A DNA stretch of 64,000 nt from Citrobacter amalonaticus Y19 (GCF_000981805.1 NZ_CP011132.1:496001-560000), one strand, 5' to 3'; counted from the stretch's first letter, positions 25,440-35,150 are shown. A program made the numbers and translations. The notes: generated by a model from the letters alone, not told the origin.

Positions 25440-26342
25440 ATGAGGGAATATCAAAATGTACCGCGTTGCCGCCCAGAGACAGGCGGATTGAAGCAAATTG
25501 TCGGCAACCGACACAGCGCGGCGACGCAGCTCTTTTTCGCGCCGTCTGAGCCTTTACGTCACATTGTTTCCCACTATACCGTGCAATTACGCTGCGATTG
25601 TGAGCAGACGCAACAGCCATTGACGATTGTTCCTGACGCCAGCGGCTGCCTTGTTTTCACTATAGCCCGTGAGCGTGTCCAGCAGCTCTTTTGGGGGCCT
25701 TGCAGCCAACCGTACCAGGTTACGCGGGACTTCAATACGATCACCATGCGGATTCTGGTGGAGTTTTTGCCCGGCGGCGCGTTTGGGCTTCTGGGCAGCA
25801 TGCCTTTAGATGAATTGCAAAACAGGCAATACCTTCTGGAGACCATCGCGCCTTCTCTGGAACGGCTATTTCTTCCTGTGATTGAACTGCATCATGAATC
25901 TTATCTGTTTCTGCTTCAGGCCATCGACGAGGCATTAGTCCGTCATCCCTGTGTTGCCACAGAAAACGGGCTGATGCAGCAGGTTCTTGCTTGTTCCTCT
26001 TCCGCGCATGGCGTGCTTCGTCTTAATACTCTGAGCGAGATGACGTCTTACAGCACCCGGCATATCAACCGGTTATGCCAGACGAGAATCGGCTTGTCGT
26101 GGAAATCGTTTGTCAGAATCCTCAGAATCAACGAAGCGTGTCGTCGCATCAATCGGGGAGGGGATGTTCTCAGAACGCTTGCCTGTGACCTGGACTACCA
26201 CGATCAGGCTCACTTTACCAAAGACTTCAAAGCGCTCTGTGGGGTAACGCCGTCCGACTATCAACGAAACCTGTCGGACTTTTATCATGAAGAAACGAAA
26301 TTGTGTGCGCATTTGCCTGGCCGGTATGCGCGTTGCGAATAA
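25440..26342 (+). CDS. AraC-family transcriptional regulator
   Basis: 300 residues. An N-terminal cupin-like sensing region (LRHIVSHYTVQLRCD, VPDASGCLVF; about 35-150) is followed by a C-terminal AraC-type double HTH (about 190-285): LSEMTSYSTRHINRLCQTRIGLSWKSF (first part) and then LACDLDYHDQAHFTKDFKALCGVTPSDYQ (first part). The signature F..HFTKDFK.L.G.TP.DY is intact. A GGGA site precedes the ATG. The ligand is unknown; the divergent VOC gene is the most likely target. Confidence 0.9.
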   Translation: MREYQNVPRCRPETGGLKQIVGNRHSAATQLFFAPSEPLRHIVSHYTVQLRCDCEQTQQPLTIVPDASGCLVFTIARERVQQLFWGPCSQPYQVTRDFNTITMRILVEFLPGGAFGLLGSMPLDELQNRQYLLETIAPSLERLFLPVIELHHESYLFLLQAIDEALVRHPCVATENGLMQQVLACSSSAHGVLRLNTLSEMTSYSTRHINRLCQTRIGLSWKSFVRILRINEACRRINRGGDVLRTLACDLDYHDQAHFTKDFKALCGVTPSDYQRNLSDFYHEETKLCAHLPGRYARCE

Positions 26343-26406
26343 TTAAAACGGCATAACCCGTTGTTTATACCTCATGCGGATAAAACCCATTGACCCGCAG
26401 TGAAGA

Positions 26407-26427
26407 GGGAGCGGAGGATCCGCCCCC
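26407..26427 (-). terminator. Probable terminator after the 977-residue autotransporter
   Basis: Nine-bp stem with one mismatch, GGGGGCGGA/TCCGCTCCC with a TCC loop on the minus strand, 21 bp beyond the stop codon and followed by TCTTCA. The T tract is poor. Confidence 0.5.
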
Positions 26428-26447
26428 TGGTTCATCAATGCCTTTTA

Positions 26448-29381
26448 TCAGAACGATGCTTTAATGCCCAGCATCACTGAGGTATCGCTATAACCCTTAT
26501 CGCCAGCCTGCTGCGCAACGTTGCCCCACAGCGCCACATTTTTGGTTAACTGGCCTTCAACACCGGCTTTCACTTCGCCAATGTTGCGGCTGCCGGCTAA
26601 ATTCACATCCCGATCGCCCAGCGAGGTACCGAAGTCTTTGGTGTTGTGGATCCAGTTCACCTCCACAAACGGCTGGAAGTTGCGGTCTTTGCCAGCATCC
26701 AGCTTGTTGTGACCGTGACCATACAGACGGACGCCAACACGAGACTGCAAGTTGCCATCGCCTTTGCCTTCAACACGGGTACCGTTGGCTTCCTTATGAT
26801 CGTCCGCCCGCACACCCATCCAGGTCAGTTGCGCTTTGGGCTGAATGTACAGCGCGTTGCGCTCACTGATATCCGCCAGTTTCCAGGTATAGCCGGATTC
26901 AACCGATGCGGTGAAGCCTTTGGATTTGTACTTTTCCTCATCAACGGCGTCGCTGGAGACGGTATTGTGGAACCAGTTGTACTGCGCCCAGGTATCCACA
27001 TAGGCTCCTTCCAGCGTGTCATTGTCCTGCAGCCATGTGCCATAAATGCCCACGCTGTAGCCATTGACATGGCCGTCTGCACGGTTGCCGTTGCGCTTGT
27101 TCTTCGCATGGCTGCTCTGGTTAGCGTAACCGGCCATCAGACCAAGGTGGAAACGGTCTGCGTGATTCGAACTCCACTGCGCAAGATCGCCGCCAAGCTG
27201 TGCTACGTAGCGGTTGCTCTGCATATTCAACTGGCCGGAGTCGTCGCGCTGGCGGGTATGTCCCCCCACATTGCGCAGCCAGAGGCTGGTAACCGCCTCT
27301 TCGCCGGTCAGGGCGTCAACATAGTGGGTTTCGCCAAGGCGATCGTGCAGACGGGTATTGAACAACGAGTTTGCCGCCGCGAGGTTGACGGCATACAGGC
27401 CCGCTTCTGGACGAATGGCGCTCTCGCCTTCTTCCGGCATTGGCTCTGGCTGAACCGGTGCCTCAGAAGGCAGCAGATTGCTCAGATACCAGTTGGCGGC
27501 ATCCACTCCGTTACCGCGACGCAATGTGTAGTCATACGCGCCGGCGACGATGCGCCCGGTCTGTCTGAACTCGCCATCGGACGTGCCGTTAACGGTGATA
27601 AGTTCAATGCCGTTAGTGGTCTGCGCACCCGCTCCGCCTGCGTTGACGACCGTGACGTTGGTAGTACCGTGGGTAGAACCTTCGATAATCAACCTGTCGG
27701 TTGGCGAACTGTCGTCGCCAAGGGCGGTGTTCATGACAATATGACCCTCATTGCCCTGATAGTCACCCGCCACGGTGAGCGTTTTGAACGTCCCGCTGCT
27801 GCGCGTTGCCCGCCGGGCCAGGCCATTTTCATGCATGAAATTCAGCGTGGAGTCGCTCAGGGTCAGGTCGGTAAGCTGCGAATCCTTCGTCATATTCCAT
27901 GCGGAGGCCTCGCTCAGCGCCAGATTACTGGTAGCGCCTGACTCAGTGATAAATCCACCGGTGATGCGGGAGGCATTGTTCGCGCTGAGATCGATAACCC
28001 CGGCGTCGCTGGCCTCAATGGTCCCGACAATCTCCATTTTCTGCGCATTACCGATAACGCGAGTACCGGCGTTGCTTGCCTGAATCGCGGTAACATCAGG
28101 ATCGTTATAGCCAACCCCCAGACGAGCGCCGCCATTTAGCGTGATTTCGCCACCGTTTTCCGCGTGGATGTAGCGCCAGTTGCCGCTGCGGCTGTCGTCT
28201 GCGACATCAATGTCCAGTTCGCCATTCAGCGTGATTTTACCCGCTGTGGCAGCAGTCGTAGATTTCCCTGCATACAACCCAATGCCTTCCGTCTGCTGAT
28301 GGCCTTGAGTATCCATGAGTACAGATAACTGGTTTGCAGTGAACTGAGATGACCCCATTGACTCCACCGCGTGAAGTTGCGTACCGTCGGCGCCCGCCTT
28401 CATCAGCAACTGCGCTTTACCATGCGACGTGACATTCGAGGCCATGTCGAGGCCGGTTTGCCCAAAGTTGTTGGATAACCAGATGCCGGAGATCAAACCG
28501 CCAGTCTGGTTTATGGTGGCGTTAATCGTGGTATCGCCCAATGCTTCGACGTTGCCGCCAACAGCACCGATGCCATCGACATATTCATCTGCCGTGGCAT
28601 TAATCACCGCGTTCTGATACTGCACGTTAGCGGGCTTGACTTTGTCTATAGGGGTAGAGGTAATTCCAGACTGAGAGTAAATACCCGCCGCGTAGAGTGT
28701 CCCCGTACTGTTCACAAGCAGGTTTTCTGCCGAAACGCTGGTACCGCGCTTGACGTACACGCCTACTGCACTCCCGTTGGCGCCGCTTGTTGTTGAGTTA
28801 AGGGTCGTCAGGCCGGTCAGATTAAAGAAGGCATCATCTTGATCGCCGTCCAGCGCAACCGCATATTCAATATCATTGCGAGTATTATTGATATTAACGG
28901 TCAGATTATCAGCGATTAATTTTCCCATACCGCTGGTAGTGATGGGAACAGTACCAACTGGCGTATCAAAATTAGTGGAAATACTCACCGCCGCGGCGAA
29001 ACGTGACGTTGTACCGGAGAGGGGATACAGATTATGTTCCACATTGATAGTGGAACCCGACCCTAAATTGAGCGTGCCACCATGGGCTATCGAGACAGCA
29101 AGATTCTGCGTATATCCTTGATGTATCTGGCTTATATCAGTAGGGATGGGAACATAGAAACTCTCACCATCAAAATTAATCGTCACGCTACCATTGTTTT
29201 CGATGGAAATAGTATTATTTTCGCCAATAACCCCAATTCCCTGATAGATACTGCCATTATCTAACACACCGCTACCGGTGATCCGATTATCACCCAGATC
29301 GGTAATTTTTGCCGTTGCGTTGTTTGCGAACAGCGCAACGCCGATCAATAAAGCGGTCGTTTTTAGTTTGCATTTAATCAT
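26448..29381 (-). CDS. Autotransporter with pertactin-like passenger (977 aa)
   Basis: Type Va secreted protein. The signal peptide (1-24, ending NNATA) is short and lacks the extended ESPR. The passenger (about 25-650) is rich in Gly/Asn/Thr beta-helix rungs and contains the pertactin-like LNFMHENG, GDYQGNEGHIVMNTALGDD and TDRLIIEG elements. A P/E linker (EAPVQPEPMPEEGE) leads to AGLYAVNLAAANSLF and a C-terminal beta-barrel (about 690-977) ending in Phe (GIKASF). Passenger function (adhesion, aggregation) is an inference from the family; no protease or lipase motif is seen. It is a single-gene unit with a long AT-rich upstream region. Confidence 0.92.
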   Translation of the reverse strand: MIKCKLKTTALLIGVALFANNATAKITDLGDNRITGSGVLDNGSIYQGIGVIGENNTISIENNGSVTINFDGESFYVPIPTDISQIHQGYTQNLAVSIAHGGTLNLGSGSTINVEHNLYPLSGTTSRFAAAVSISTNFDTPVGTVPITTSGMGKLIADNLTVNINNTRNDIEYAVALDGDQDDAFFNLTGLTTLNSTTSGANGSAVGVYVKRGTSVSAENLLVNSTGTLYAAGIYSQSGITSTPIDKVKPANVQYQNAVINATADEYVDGIGAVGGNVEALGDTTINATINQTGGLISGIWLSNNFGQTGLDMASNVTSHGKAQLLMKAGADGTQLHAVESMGSSQFTANQLSVLMDTQGHQQTEGIGLYAGKSTTAATAGKITLNGELDIDVADDSRSGNWRYIHAENGGEITLNGGARLGVGYNDPDVTAIQASNAGTRVIGNAQKMEIVGTIEASDAGVIDLSANNASRITGGFITESGATSNLALSEASAWNMTKDSQLTDLTLSDSTLNFMHENGLARRATRSSGTFKTLTVAGDYQGNEGHIVMNTALGDDSSPTDRLIIEGSTHGTTNVTVVNAGGAGAQTTNGIELITVNGTSDGEFRQTGRIVAGAYDYTLRRGNGVDAANWYLSNLLPSEAPVQPEPMPEEGESAIRPEAGLYAVNLAAANSLFNTRLHDRLGETHYVDALTGEEAVTSLWLRNVGGHTRQRDDSGQLNMQSNRYVAQLGGDLAQWSSNHADRFHLGLMAGYANQSSHAKNKRNGNRADGHVNGYSVGIYGTWLQDNDTLEGAYVDTWAQYNWFHNTVSSDAVDEEKYKSKGFTASVESGYTWKLADISERNALYIQPKAQLTWMGVRADDHKEANGTRVEGKGDGNLQSRVGVRLYGHGHNKLDAGKDRNFQPFVEVNWIHNTKDFGTSLGDRDVNLAGSRNIGEVKAGVEGQLTKNVALWGNVAQQAGDKGYSDTSVMLGIKASF

Positions 29382-30127
29382 GTTTTATTTATATCCCTAA
29401 AAATAAATCATCCTAACTTTCTGAGATGCCCACGATGCTTGTATTTGTGAGTGAATCACAATCTCTCCATTACACGCATTGGGTATAGGATAAACAATAT
29501 TTCGTTTTTTATGCTATGGGTAACTACGGTGAATAAGAACAATCCTATTTTTATATTATGTTTCTTATTTAAGATGTTTTGCAGGATAAAATGCTGACAA
29601 ATTAAAATATTTTCACATTTTAATCTGTTTAATTAAATTGTACGACCTTTGAATCACCAGGCCGCTTTATAAAGAGCGAGCTCATTTAAGATGATATAAA
29701 TCCCTTAAATTAAGCTATCTGAATGTTGCTGACAGGAAGACAGAGATAGGCTTTAAAAATATGTTATGGTTCAGCACAGTCATTATTAAAAATCAAAACA
29801 ACCTGGTGCATTTATCTCTATGCCAGAGACCGGTGTCGTGTTTCATTAAGAAGGCTGTGGAGTCACTTCATTTCAGGATGATATCTGGGTTGATTCTGTT
29901 GCGGGGTAAAGAAAAGGAGAGGGGGGAGGTGTTGCCAGACGGTTTTTCCATCAATGGGGAGATTCACATCGGCTTCTTGCTCAACGCGACCTGTACGAAG
30001 AGCCTTAGCGTACGATCTTATCCGTTTCTCAGGCGTTCTCTGGTGCAGTCAGTGGGATTCGGTTTTGCTATGACTCATCAATCCGTTGTTGTCTAAACAG
30101 GATAAGGAAGGAGGGCTTTCTGGAAGT
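29382..30127. other. AT-rich intergenic region upstream of the autotransporter
   Basis: About 750 bp that is AT-rich near the autotransporter (29382-29760), probably promoter DNA suited to H-NS binding. A 111-codon plus-strand frame at 29761-30096 has no convincing ribosome site or recognisable family, and I do not call it as a gene. No insertion-sequence ends were recognised. Confidence 0.5.
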
Positions 30128-30163
30128 GTAGGCCGGATAAGGCTTCGCCGGCATCCGGCATAC
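30128..30163. repeat. REP element downstream of the bactofilin gene
   Basis: GTAGGCCGGATAAGGCTTCG followed by CCGGCATCCGGCATAC forms the standard REP hairpin. It lies 12 bp beyond the stop of the minus-strand bactofilin gene. Confidence 0.85.
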
Positions 30164-30174
30164 AGATAACGACA

Positions 30175-30906
30175 TTATTCTCTATGAAAGTTTGAAATAT
30201 CGACCGTGTTTTCTTTCACCGCATCCATCGCAGAAATGAACGCATTTTCATGGTCTTCCTCTTCTGTGCGCGGTAAAGAGTTACCGTAGAAGCGCCCATT
30301 TTTATGGATAGCCAGAGAATCACTTTTCACCTGACCATTCACGATACCCTGCGCGTTTATACTGACCTCGCCACCAATACAGTTTCCATTCAGCACGCCA
30401 TCAACGGCGATAGCATAAGCAATAATGTCACCTTCAACATGTCCACTTCTTAGAATGTGAACCGTTTTCTCTGAACGAATAATACCGTCTATGCGACCAT
30501 TAACGTGAATGTCGCTGGTTGAGTTCAGTTCACCCTTAATAATGCAGGTTTCAGGAATGACAGCAACGGAAGGTTCCATCTGTACGCTTTGCGAGGGTTT
30601 GACGGTGATTTCGACGTCGTCGCCCAGATAGGAAACCTGGGAAGAATCAAGAGAAGATGCAATGTTAATATCTGCGTTGGTATCAGCAAAAATCGTGTTT
30701 TGCGCTTTACGTTTAAACATGGTGCGGATCCTCATCGATGATGAAAGTAAATAAACGGCATAAATTAAACCACAGCTTAAAATAATTACGGCAATAATCT
30801 TCCATCGCGATTTTAACGTGATATAAAAATGTTGGTCACCTATGCCGTAATGTATAATGAGGTAAAGCCAAAGCCCCCAAACAAGCCACAGGAGGTTATA
30901 TTGCAT
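30175..30906 (-). CDS. Membrane-anchored bactofilin (polymer-forming cytoskeletal protein)
   Basis: 243 residues. Two hydrophobic segments (about 4-22 and 36-55) are followed by a short linker and a bactofilin (DUF583) beta-helix (about 118-220) with the rung pattern ...TCIIKGELNSTSDIHVNGRI, ...VHILRSGHVEGDI, AVDGVLNGNC and VNGQVKSDSLAIHKNG. Bactofilins self-assemble into filaments or sheets that localise envelope proteins; most are soluble, so the two-helix anchor is a notable variation. It is alone between an autotransporter and cusS. The start ATG is poorly supported by a ribosome site; alternatives inside the first helix are possible. Confidence 0.85.
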   Translation of the reverse strand: MQYNLLWLVWGLWLYLIIHYGIGDQHFYITLKSRWKIIAVIILSCGLIYAVYLLSSSMRIRTMFKRKAQNTIFADTNADINIASSLDSSQVSYLGDDVEITVKPSQSVQMEPSVAVIPETCIIKGELNSTSDIHVNGRIDGIIRSEKTVHILRSGHVEGDIIAYAIAVDGVLNGNCIGGEVSINAQGIVNGQVKSDSLAIHKNGRFYGNSLPRTEEEDHENAFISAMDAVKENTVDISNFHRE

Positions 30907-31458
30907 AATCTTTCACGTAATCTCCTGTTTGTATTTATAACGGTTAATAGGTATTGCGACGGTATCATTCAGCGATTCATTCCACAATAAAAAACAAACT
31001 TTGCTTTATTTGGTTTGCAATAATTAAAATTTCATCTGTTTAAAAAATATCAACGCAATATTAACAATAATGAAAAAAAAGCGCTGAGTAGTAAGCGCCA
31101 GATTGCTCATGATAAGGCCTGGGATAATACTTTCCGGAATGCTTCAGGATCGGTAACGGGGTAATTTTTCGGATTTTTTTTCTTTTTCAGTAAAAGACTT
31201 TGTGCAGTAGTTTGAAGTTTTGGTGATGAAATGCTGCCAGGGCAGGGGGTATCCACTGGATGGCGTGCAAGATGTTATCGGCCAGAAGAAAGAAGAATGA
31301 CGGTCAACCACGTTGTCACAGAGACGGATTTGCAAAGGTCCAACTGTGATTGAAATGTAAAAAAGATGTAGTGATGAAAAATAAGTAAAGGTAAGTGGCT
31401 GTTTTTTTTAGGATGAATCCTAGAGTCTGCAATGCTGAAGAGGTGAAGCGCAGGTCAG
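30907..31458. other. AT-rich intergenic region between bactofilin and cusS
   Basis: 552 bp. It has a palindrome TAGGATGAATCCTA at 31411-31424, preceded by a run of eight T, that could act as the cusS terminator. A 63-codon minus-strand frame (31144-31335) looks spurious. No transposon or RNA gene was recognised. Confidence 0.5.
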
Positions 31459-32895
31459 TCAGACCTGCTCTTTAGGCAAACTCAGAATAAAACGGGTGAC
31501 GCGGGTATCTGAGGTCACCGACACGGTTCCGTGGTGCGCTGTCACAATGGATTTCACGATGGCCAGGCCAATACCGCTGCCTTCTCCTTTGCGCTGGCGG
31601 GACGGATCCACGCGATAAAAGCGATCAAACAACCGTGGCAGATGTTCGGCAGGGATGGGCGTTCCCGGGTTTTCAATGATGATGTGCACCTGGTCGTCCG
31701 CCTCTTTCAGTCGCACGGTGATGCTCTGGCCCGACGGCGTATAGCGCATCGCGTTGGAGAGGAGATTGCTTATTGCCCGGCGCAGCATGCCGGGATCGCC
31801 GGAAACCAGGCATGGACGCCCTTCAAAATGCAGTCCGACTTCCCGCTCTTCCGCCAGCGCTTCAAAAAAGTCGAACACTTTCGTGACTTCATCCGCCAGA
31901 TTGAGCGCTTTTTTCTCCGGAATCAGTTGGTTGTTATCGGCCTGCGCCAGAAACAGCATATCGCTGACCATTTTCGCCATATGGCTAAACTCTTCGAGGT
32001 TGGAATAGAGCACCTCTTCCAGTTCCTTCTGACTACGAGGCTGGCTGAGAACAATTTCCGTCTGTGTCACCAGGTTGGTGATGGGGGTGCGGATCTCATG
32101 GGCAATATCGGCAGAAAAATTGGACTGGCGGGTAAAAACGTCCTCAATACGCTCGATCATGTGATTAAAAGAGAGCACCAGCCGTTCCAGTTCAATGGGC
32201 ACCGATTGGGGATCCAGGCGAACGTCGAGATCTTTCGAGGTAATGTTTTGAATCTGTCGACTGACGCTGCGGATCGGTTCGTGCCCTTTATAAACGGCAA
32301 ACAGCACAATAAGAATGATCAGCATACTGATGATCGAGGCGGTCATGATCAGCTTGTTTTTCAGGTCGTTAATGTAATGCAGGTGGAAATCGATCGACAG
32401 CGCCAGATACAGGGTATAGGCCGGTTTGCCCTCGACCAGCGGCCCGACCGGCAGGCGGATCATGCGCCAGGTGGAATGCGTGCCGTGGCCTGGCATCTGC
32501 ATCGACGGACCGTTAATCAAATAGACGTTGCCACCCGGAACGGTTTTATCCGGCGTGGCGCGGGCCAGAAACTGCCGGATGTCCGGTACATGAGGGGAAT
32601 GAAAAAGCGCCTGCTGGTTTGCATCCTCCAGCGAAACGATCACGTTTGAGTAACCGGCCACGACGTTTTTCAGGATCTCCAGCCGCCGGGATTCCGGTTC
32701 GTCGGAGGGACTGAGGATACGTTCAAGGGTGGCGCTGATTTCGGTTAAGTCGTTGATGTCCTGTTCGGCAAAATGCACTTTTACCGACTGGACCATTATC
32801 CAGGTAAAGGCAAAAAAAGAGGCAATGGTCGCGAGGCTGATAAAAAAGGTCAGACGCGTCGCCAGCGAAAAAGGGCGGGAAAATCGCTTACTGAC
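31459..32895 (-). CDS. cusS: Copper/silver sensor histidine kinase CusS
   Basis: 478 residues. Membrane helix 1 (about 14-37), a periplasmic sensor domain (about 38-185) with a His/Met-rich segment (MQMPGHGTHS), helix 2 (about 187-207), a HAMP domain, the dimerisation/phosphoacceptor H-box FSADIAHEIRTPI (His near 270) and the ATPase domain with N, G1 (GEGSGIGLAI) and G2 motifs are present. E. coli CusS senses periplasmic Cu(I)/Ag(I) and phosphorylates CusR. The ATG overlaps the end of cusR by 8 nt. Eleven extra residues upstream are possible but lie inside cusR. Confidence 0.96.
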   Translation of the reverse strand, partial: VSKRFSRPFSLATRLTFFISLATIASFFAFTWIMVQSVKVHFAEQDINDLTEISATLERILSPSDEPESRRLEILKNVVAGYSNVIVSLEDANQQALFHSPHVPDIRQFLARATPDKTVPGGNVYLINGPSMQMPGHGTHSTWRMIRLPVGPLVEGKPAYTLYLALSIDFHLHYINDLKNKLIMTASIISMLIILIVLFAVYKGHEPIRSVSRQIQNITSKDLDVRLDPQSVPIELERLVLSFNHMIERIEDVFTRQSNFSADIAHEIRTPITNLVTQTEIVLSQPRSQKELEEVLYSNLEEFSHMAKMVSDMLFLAQADNNQLIPEKKALNLADEVTKVFDFFEALAEEREVGLHFEGRPCLVSGDPGMLRRAISNLLSNAMRYTPSGQSITVRLKEADDQVHIIIENPGTPIPAEHLPRLFDRFYRVDPSRQRKGEGSGIGLAIVKSIVTAHHGTVSVTSDTRVTRFILSLPKEQV

Positions 32896-33571
32896 CATCC
32901 GGCACCTCAAGCACATATCCCACGCCACGCACGGTCTGAATCAGCTTAGGTTCAAAGTCGTTATCAATTTTGCCGCGCAGGCGCTTCACGGCGACATCAA
33001 TGGCGTTGGTATCGCTGTCGAAATTCATGTCCCACACCTGAGAGGCAATCAGCGAGCGGGGCAACACCTCTCCCTGGTGGCGCAGGAAAAACTCCAGCAG
33101 GGTAAATTCTTTGCTGGTGAGCGTGATGCGCGTTCCGCTACGACTCACTTTGCGACTCACCAGGTCAACCGTCAGATCGGCTACCTGAAACTGGCTTTCG
33201 ACAATCACCGCGGCTCCCCGGCGCAGCAGAGTTCTTACGCGCGCCAGCAGTTCGGCAAAAGCAAAGGGCTTAACCAGATAATCATCCGCCCCTAACTCCA
33301 GTCCTTTCACCCGATGTTCGATGGTGCCCAGCGCGGTAAGCAGCAGAATCGGCATACCTTTATTGGCGCTACGCAGCATCCGGACGATATCCCAGCCGTT
33401 GACGTCGGGCAGCATGATGTCAAGGATGAGCAGGTCGTATTCACCGGTCATCGCCAGGTGGTAACCGTTCAGACCGTTGTCGGCAAGATCGACAACAAAG
33501 CCAGCTTCCGTCAGCCCTTTGGTCAGGTATTCACCGGTTTTTTTCTCATCTTCGACAATCAAAATCTTCAA
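32888..33571 (-). CDS. cusR: Copper response regulator CusR
   Basis: 227 residues. An OmpR-type regulator with receiver residues near the start (VEDEKK), the phospho-acceptor Asp51 (LLILDIMLPD), Lys103-region LVKPFAF and a winged-helix DNA-binding domain (about 130-225). The start is TTG at 33569-33571, six bases after AAGGAG, giving exactly the E. coli CusR length; GTG one codon upstream is an alternative. It activates the divergent cusCFBA genes through the box at 33652-33673. Confidence 0.96.
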   Translation of the reverse strand: MKILIVEDEKKTGEYLTKGLTEAGFVVDLADNGLNGYHLAMTGEYDLLILDIMLPDVNGWDIVRMLRSANKGMPILLLTALGTIEHRVKGLELGADDYLVKPFAFAELLARVRTLLRRGAAVIVESQFQVADLTVDLVSRKVSRSGTRITLTSKEFTLLEFFLRHQGEVLPRSLIASQVWDMNFDSDTNAIDVAVKRLRGKIDNDFEPKLIQTVRGVGYVLEVPDGQ

Positions 33572-33651
33572 CACGTTCTCCTTCACCACGCGAATGTCAT
33601 GGGGCCCCTCAATTCTAGAGAAGCCAGATCGGATAGCAATCGCATTCTGGG

Positions 33652-33673
33652 AAAATGACAGCTTTGTCATTTT
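33652..33673. promoter_or_regulatory. CusR box between cusR and cusC
   Basis: A near-perfect palindrome: AAAATGACA (33652-33660), a 4-nt centre, then TGTCATTTT (33665-33673). It matches the known CusR/HprR box and lies between the divergent cusRS and cusCFBA operons. Confidence 0.92.
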
Positions 33674-33741
33674 GCTGTCACGGGTTGAACAGAGAGCGCC
33701 AGGTAAAGTTGCTGATATCAACCCACATGAAAATCAGGCTT

Positions 33742-35124
33742 ATGCGTAATTTTAGGTTTCTCACGCTCTCGATGGCGTTACTGCTGGCAGGATGTTCACT
33801 CGCGCCGGACTATCAGCGCCCGGCGCTCCCGGTGCCGCAACAGTTTTCTCTGAGCCAGAACCAACTGGTGACGTCACCGGCGGGTTATCAGGACAGCGGC
33901 TGGCGGCAGTTTTTCGTCGATCCACAGGTAAAAACGTTGATTGACGAGGCGCTGCGCAACAACCGCGATTTACGCATGGCGACGCTAAAAGTGCAGGAGG
34001 CGAGGGCGCAATACCGGGTCACCGATGCCGATCGTTATCCGCAACTGAACGCAGAAAGCAGCGGAAACTGGAGTGGAAAGCTCAAGGGCGACACCCGCAG
34101 TACGCGTGAATATGAGGCCGGACTGAACCTGAGCTTTGATCTGGATTTCTTTGGCCGACTGAAAAACATGAGCGAAGCCGACCGACAGAACTTCTTCGCC
34201 AGTGAAGAGGCGCGTCGGGCGGTGCATATTCTGTTGGTGTCCAACGTGGCGCAGAGCTATTTCAATCAGCGTCTGGCCTTCGCGCAGCTCCAGGTGGCGC
34301 AAGAAACGCTGAGCAACTATGAGCGCGCCTATGCGCTGGTGGAAAAACAACTGGTCACCGGCACGACCAACGTGCTGGCACTGGAACAGGCGCGCGGCGT
34401 GATCGAAAGTACCCGCAGTGACATCGCGAAGCGTCAGGGTGAACTGGCGCAGGCGAACAACGCGTTGCAACTGTTGTTGGGGAGCTATGGCGCACTGCCG
34501 GATGACACGCGACAGAACGTCGGCGATCTCAACGGCGTGACGTTACCGCCGTCGCTTTCATCGCACATCCTGTTGCAACGCCCGGACATTATGGAAGCCG
34601 AACATGCGCTGATGGCGGCGAATGCCAATATCGGCGCGGCGCGGGCGGCATTTTTTCCCTCCATTACGCTGACCAGCGGAATTTCTGGCAGCAGCAGCGA
34701 CCTTTCAACGCTGTTTTCGGCGGCAGGCGGGATGTGGAATTTCATTCCGAAGGTGGAGTTACCCATCTTCAACGCCGGGCGTAATCAGGCCAACTTCGAT
34801 CTGGCTGAAATCCGCCAGCAGCAGTCGGTGGTCAATTACGAGCAGAAGATCCAGAACGCTTTCAAAGAGGTTGCCGATGCGCTGGCGCTGCGCCAGAGCC
34901 TGGCCGATCAGATTCGCGGTCAGCAGCGTTACCTGTCCTCGCTACAAATCACCCTTCAGCGCGCCAGAGCGCTTTATCGCAACGGTGCGGTGAGCTATAT
35001 CGACGTGCTGGACGCCGAACGTTCGCTCTTTACGACACAACAAACCCTGCTTGACCTTAATTATGCCCGGCAGGTTAACGAAATTACGCTCTATACCGCG
35101 CTTGGCGGCGGTTGGCTGGAATAA
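33742..35124 (+). CDS. cusC: Copper/silver efflux outer-membrane factor CusC
   Basis: 460 residues, TolC-like outer-membrane channel. The lipobox LLAGC places the lipidated cysteine at residue 18, exactly as in E. coli CusC, which decided the start (ATG 33742; an ATG at 33727 is also possible). Two structural repeats of the OEP family (about 60-250 and 270-455) are visible, with NAGRNQANFDLAEIRQQQ in the second. The trimer forms the exit duct of CusCBA. First gene of the operon, with cusF 26 bp downstream. Confidence 0.96.
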   Translation: MRNFRFLTLSMALLLAGCSLAPDYQRPALPVPQQFSLSQNQLVTSPAGYQDSGWRQFFVDPQVKTLIDEALRNNRDLRMATLKVQEARAQYRVTDADRYPQLNAESSGNWSGKLKGDTRSTREYEAGLNLSFDLDFFGRLKNMSEADRQNFFASEEARRAVHILLVSNVAQSYFNQRLAFAQLQVAQETLSNYERAYALVEKQLVTGTTNVLALEQARGVIESTRSDIAKRQGELAQANNALQLLLGSYGALPDDTRQNVGDLNGVTLPPSLSSHILLQRPDIMEAEHALMAANANIGAARAAFFPSITLTSGISGSSSDLSTLFSAAGGMWNFIPKVELPIFNAGRNQANFDLAEIRQQQSVVNYEQKIQNAFKEVADALALRQSLADQIRGQQRYLSSLQITLQRARALYRNGAVSYIDVLDAERSLFTTQQTLLDLNYARQVNEITLYTALGGGWLE

Positions 35125-35150
35125 ATCAAATGACATCATGGGAGATTAAA

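Noticed and set aside
25574..25935. Two minus-strand frames (90 and 64 codons) inside the AraC gene
   Set aside because: Antisense shadows of the AraC-family coding sequence.
26646..27941. 431-codon frame antisense to the 977-residue autotransporter
   Set aside because: Long antisense frames are common in GC-rich repetitive genes; no ribosome site or family match was seen.
29761..30096. 111-codon plus-strand frame upstream of the bactofilin gene
   Set aside because: No ribosome site, no recognisable domain and atypical composition; kept only as a note in the intergenic entry.
31144..31335. 63-codon minus-strand frame upstream of cusS
   Set aside because: Short, lacks a ribosome site and shows no family pattern.
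31531..32649. 372-codon frame antisense to cusS
   Set aside because: It shadows a well-supported conserved gene and has no independent support.
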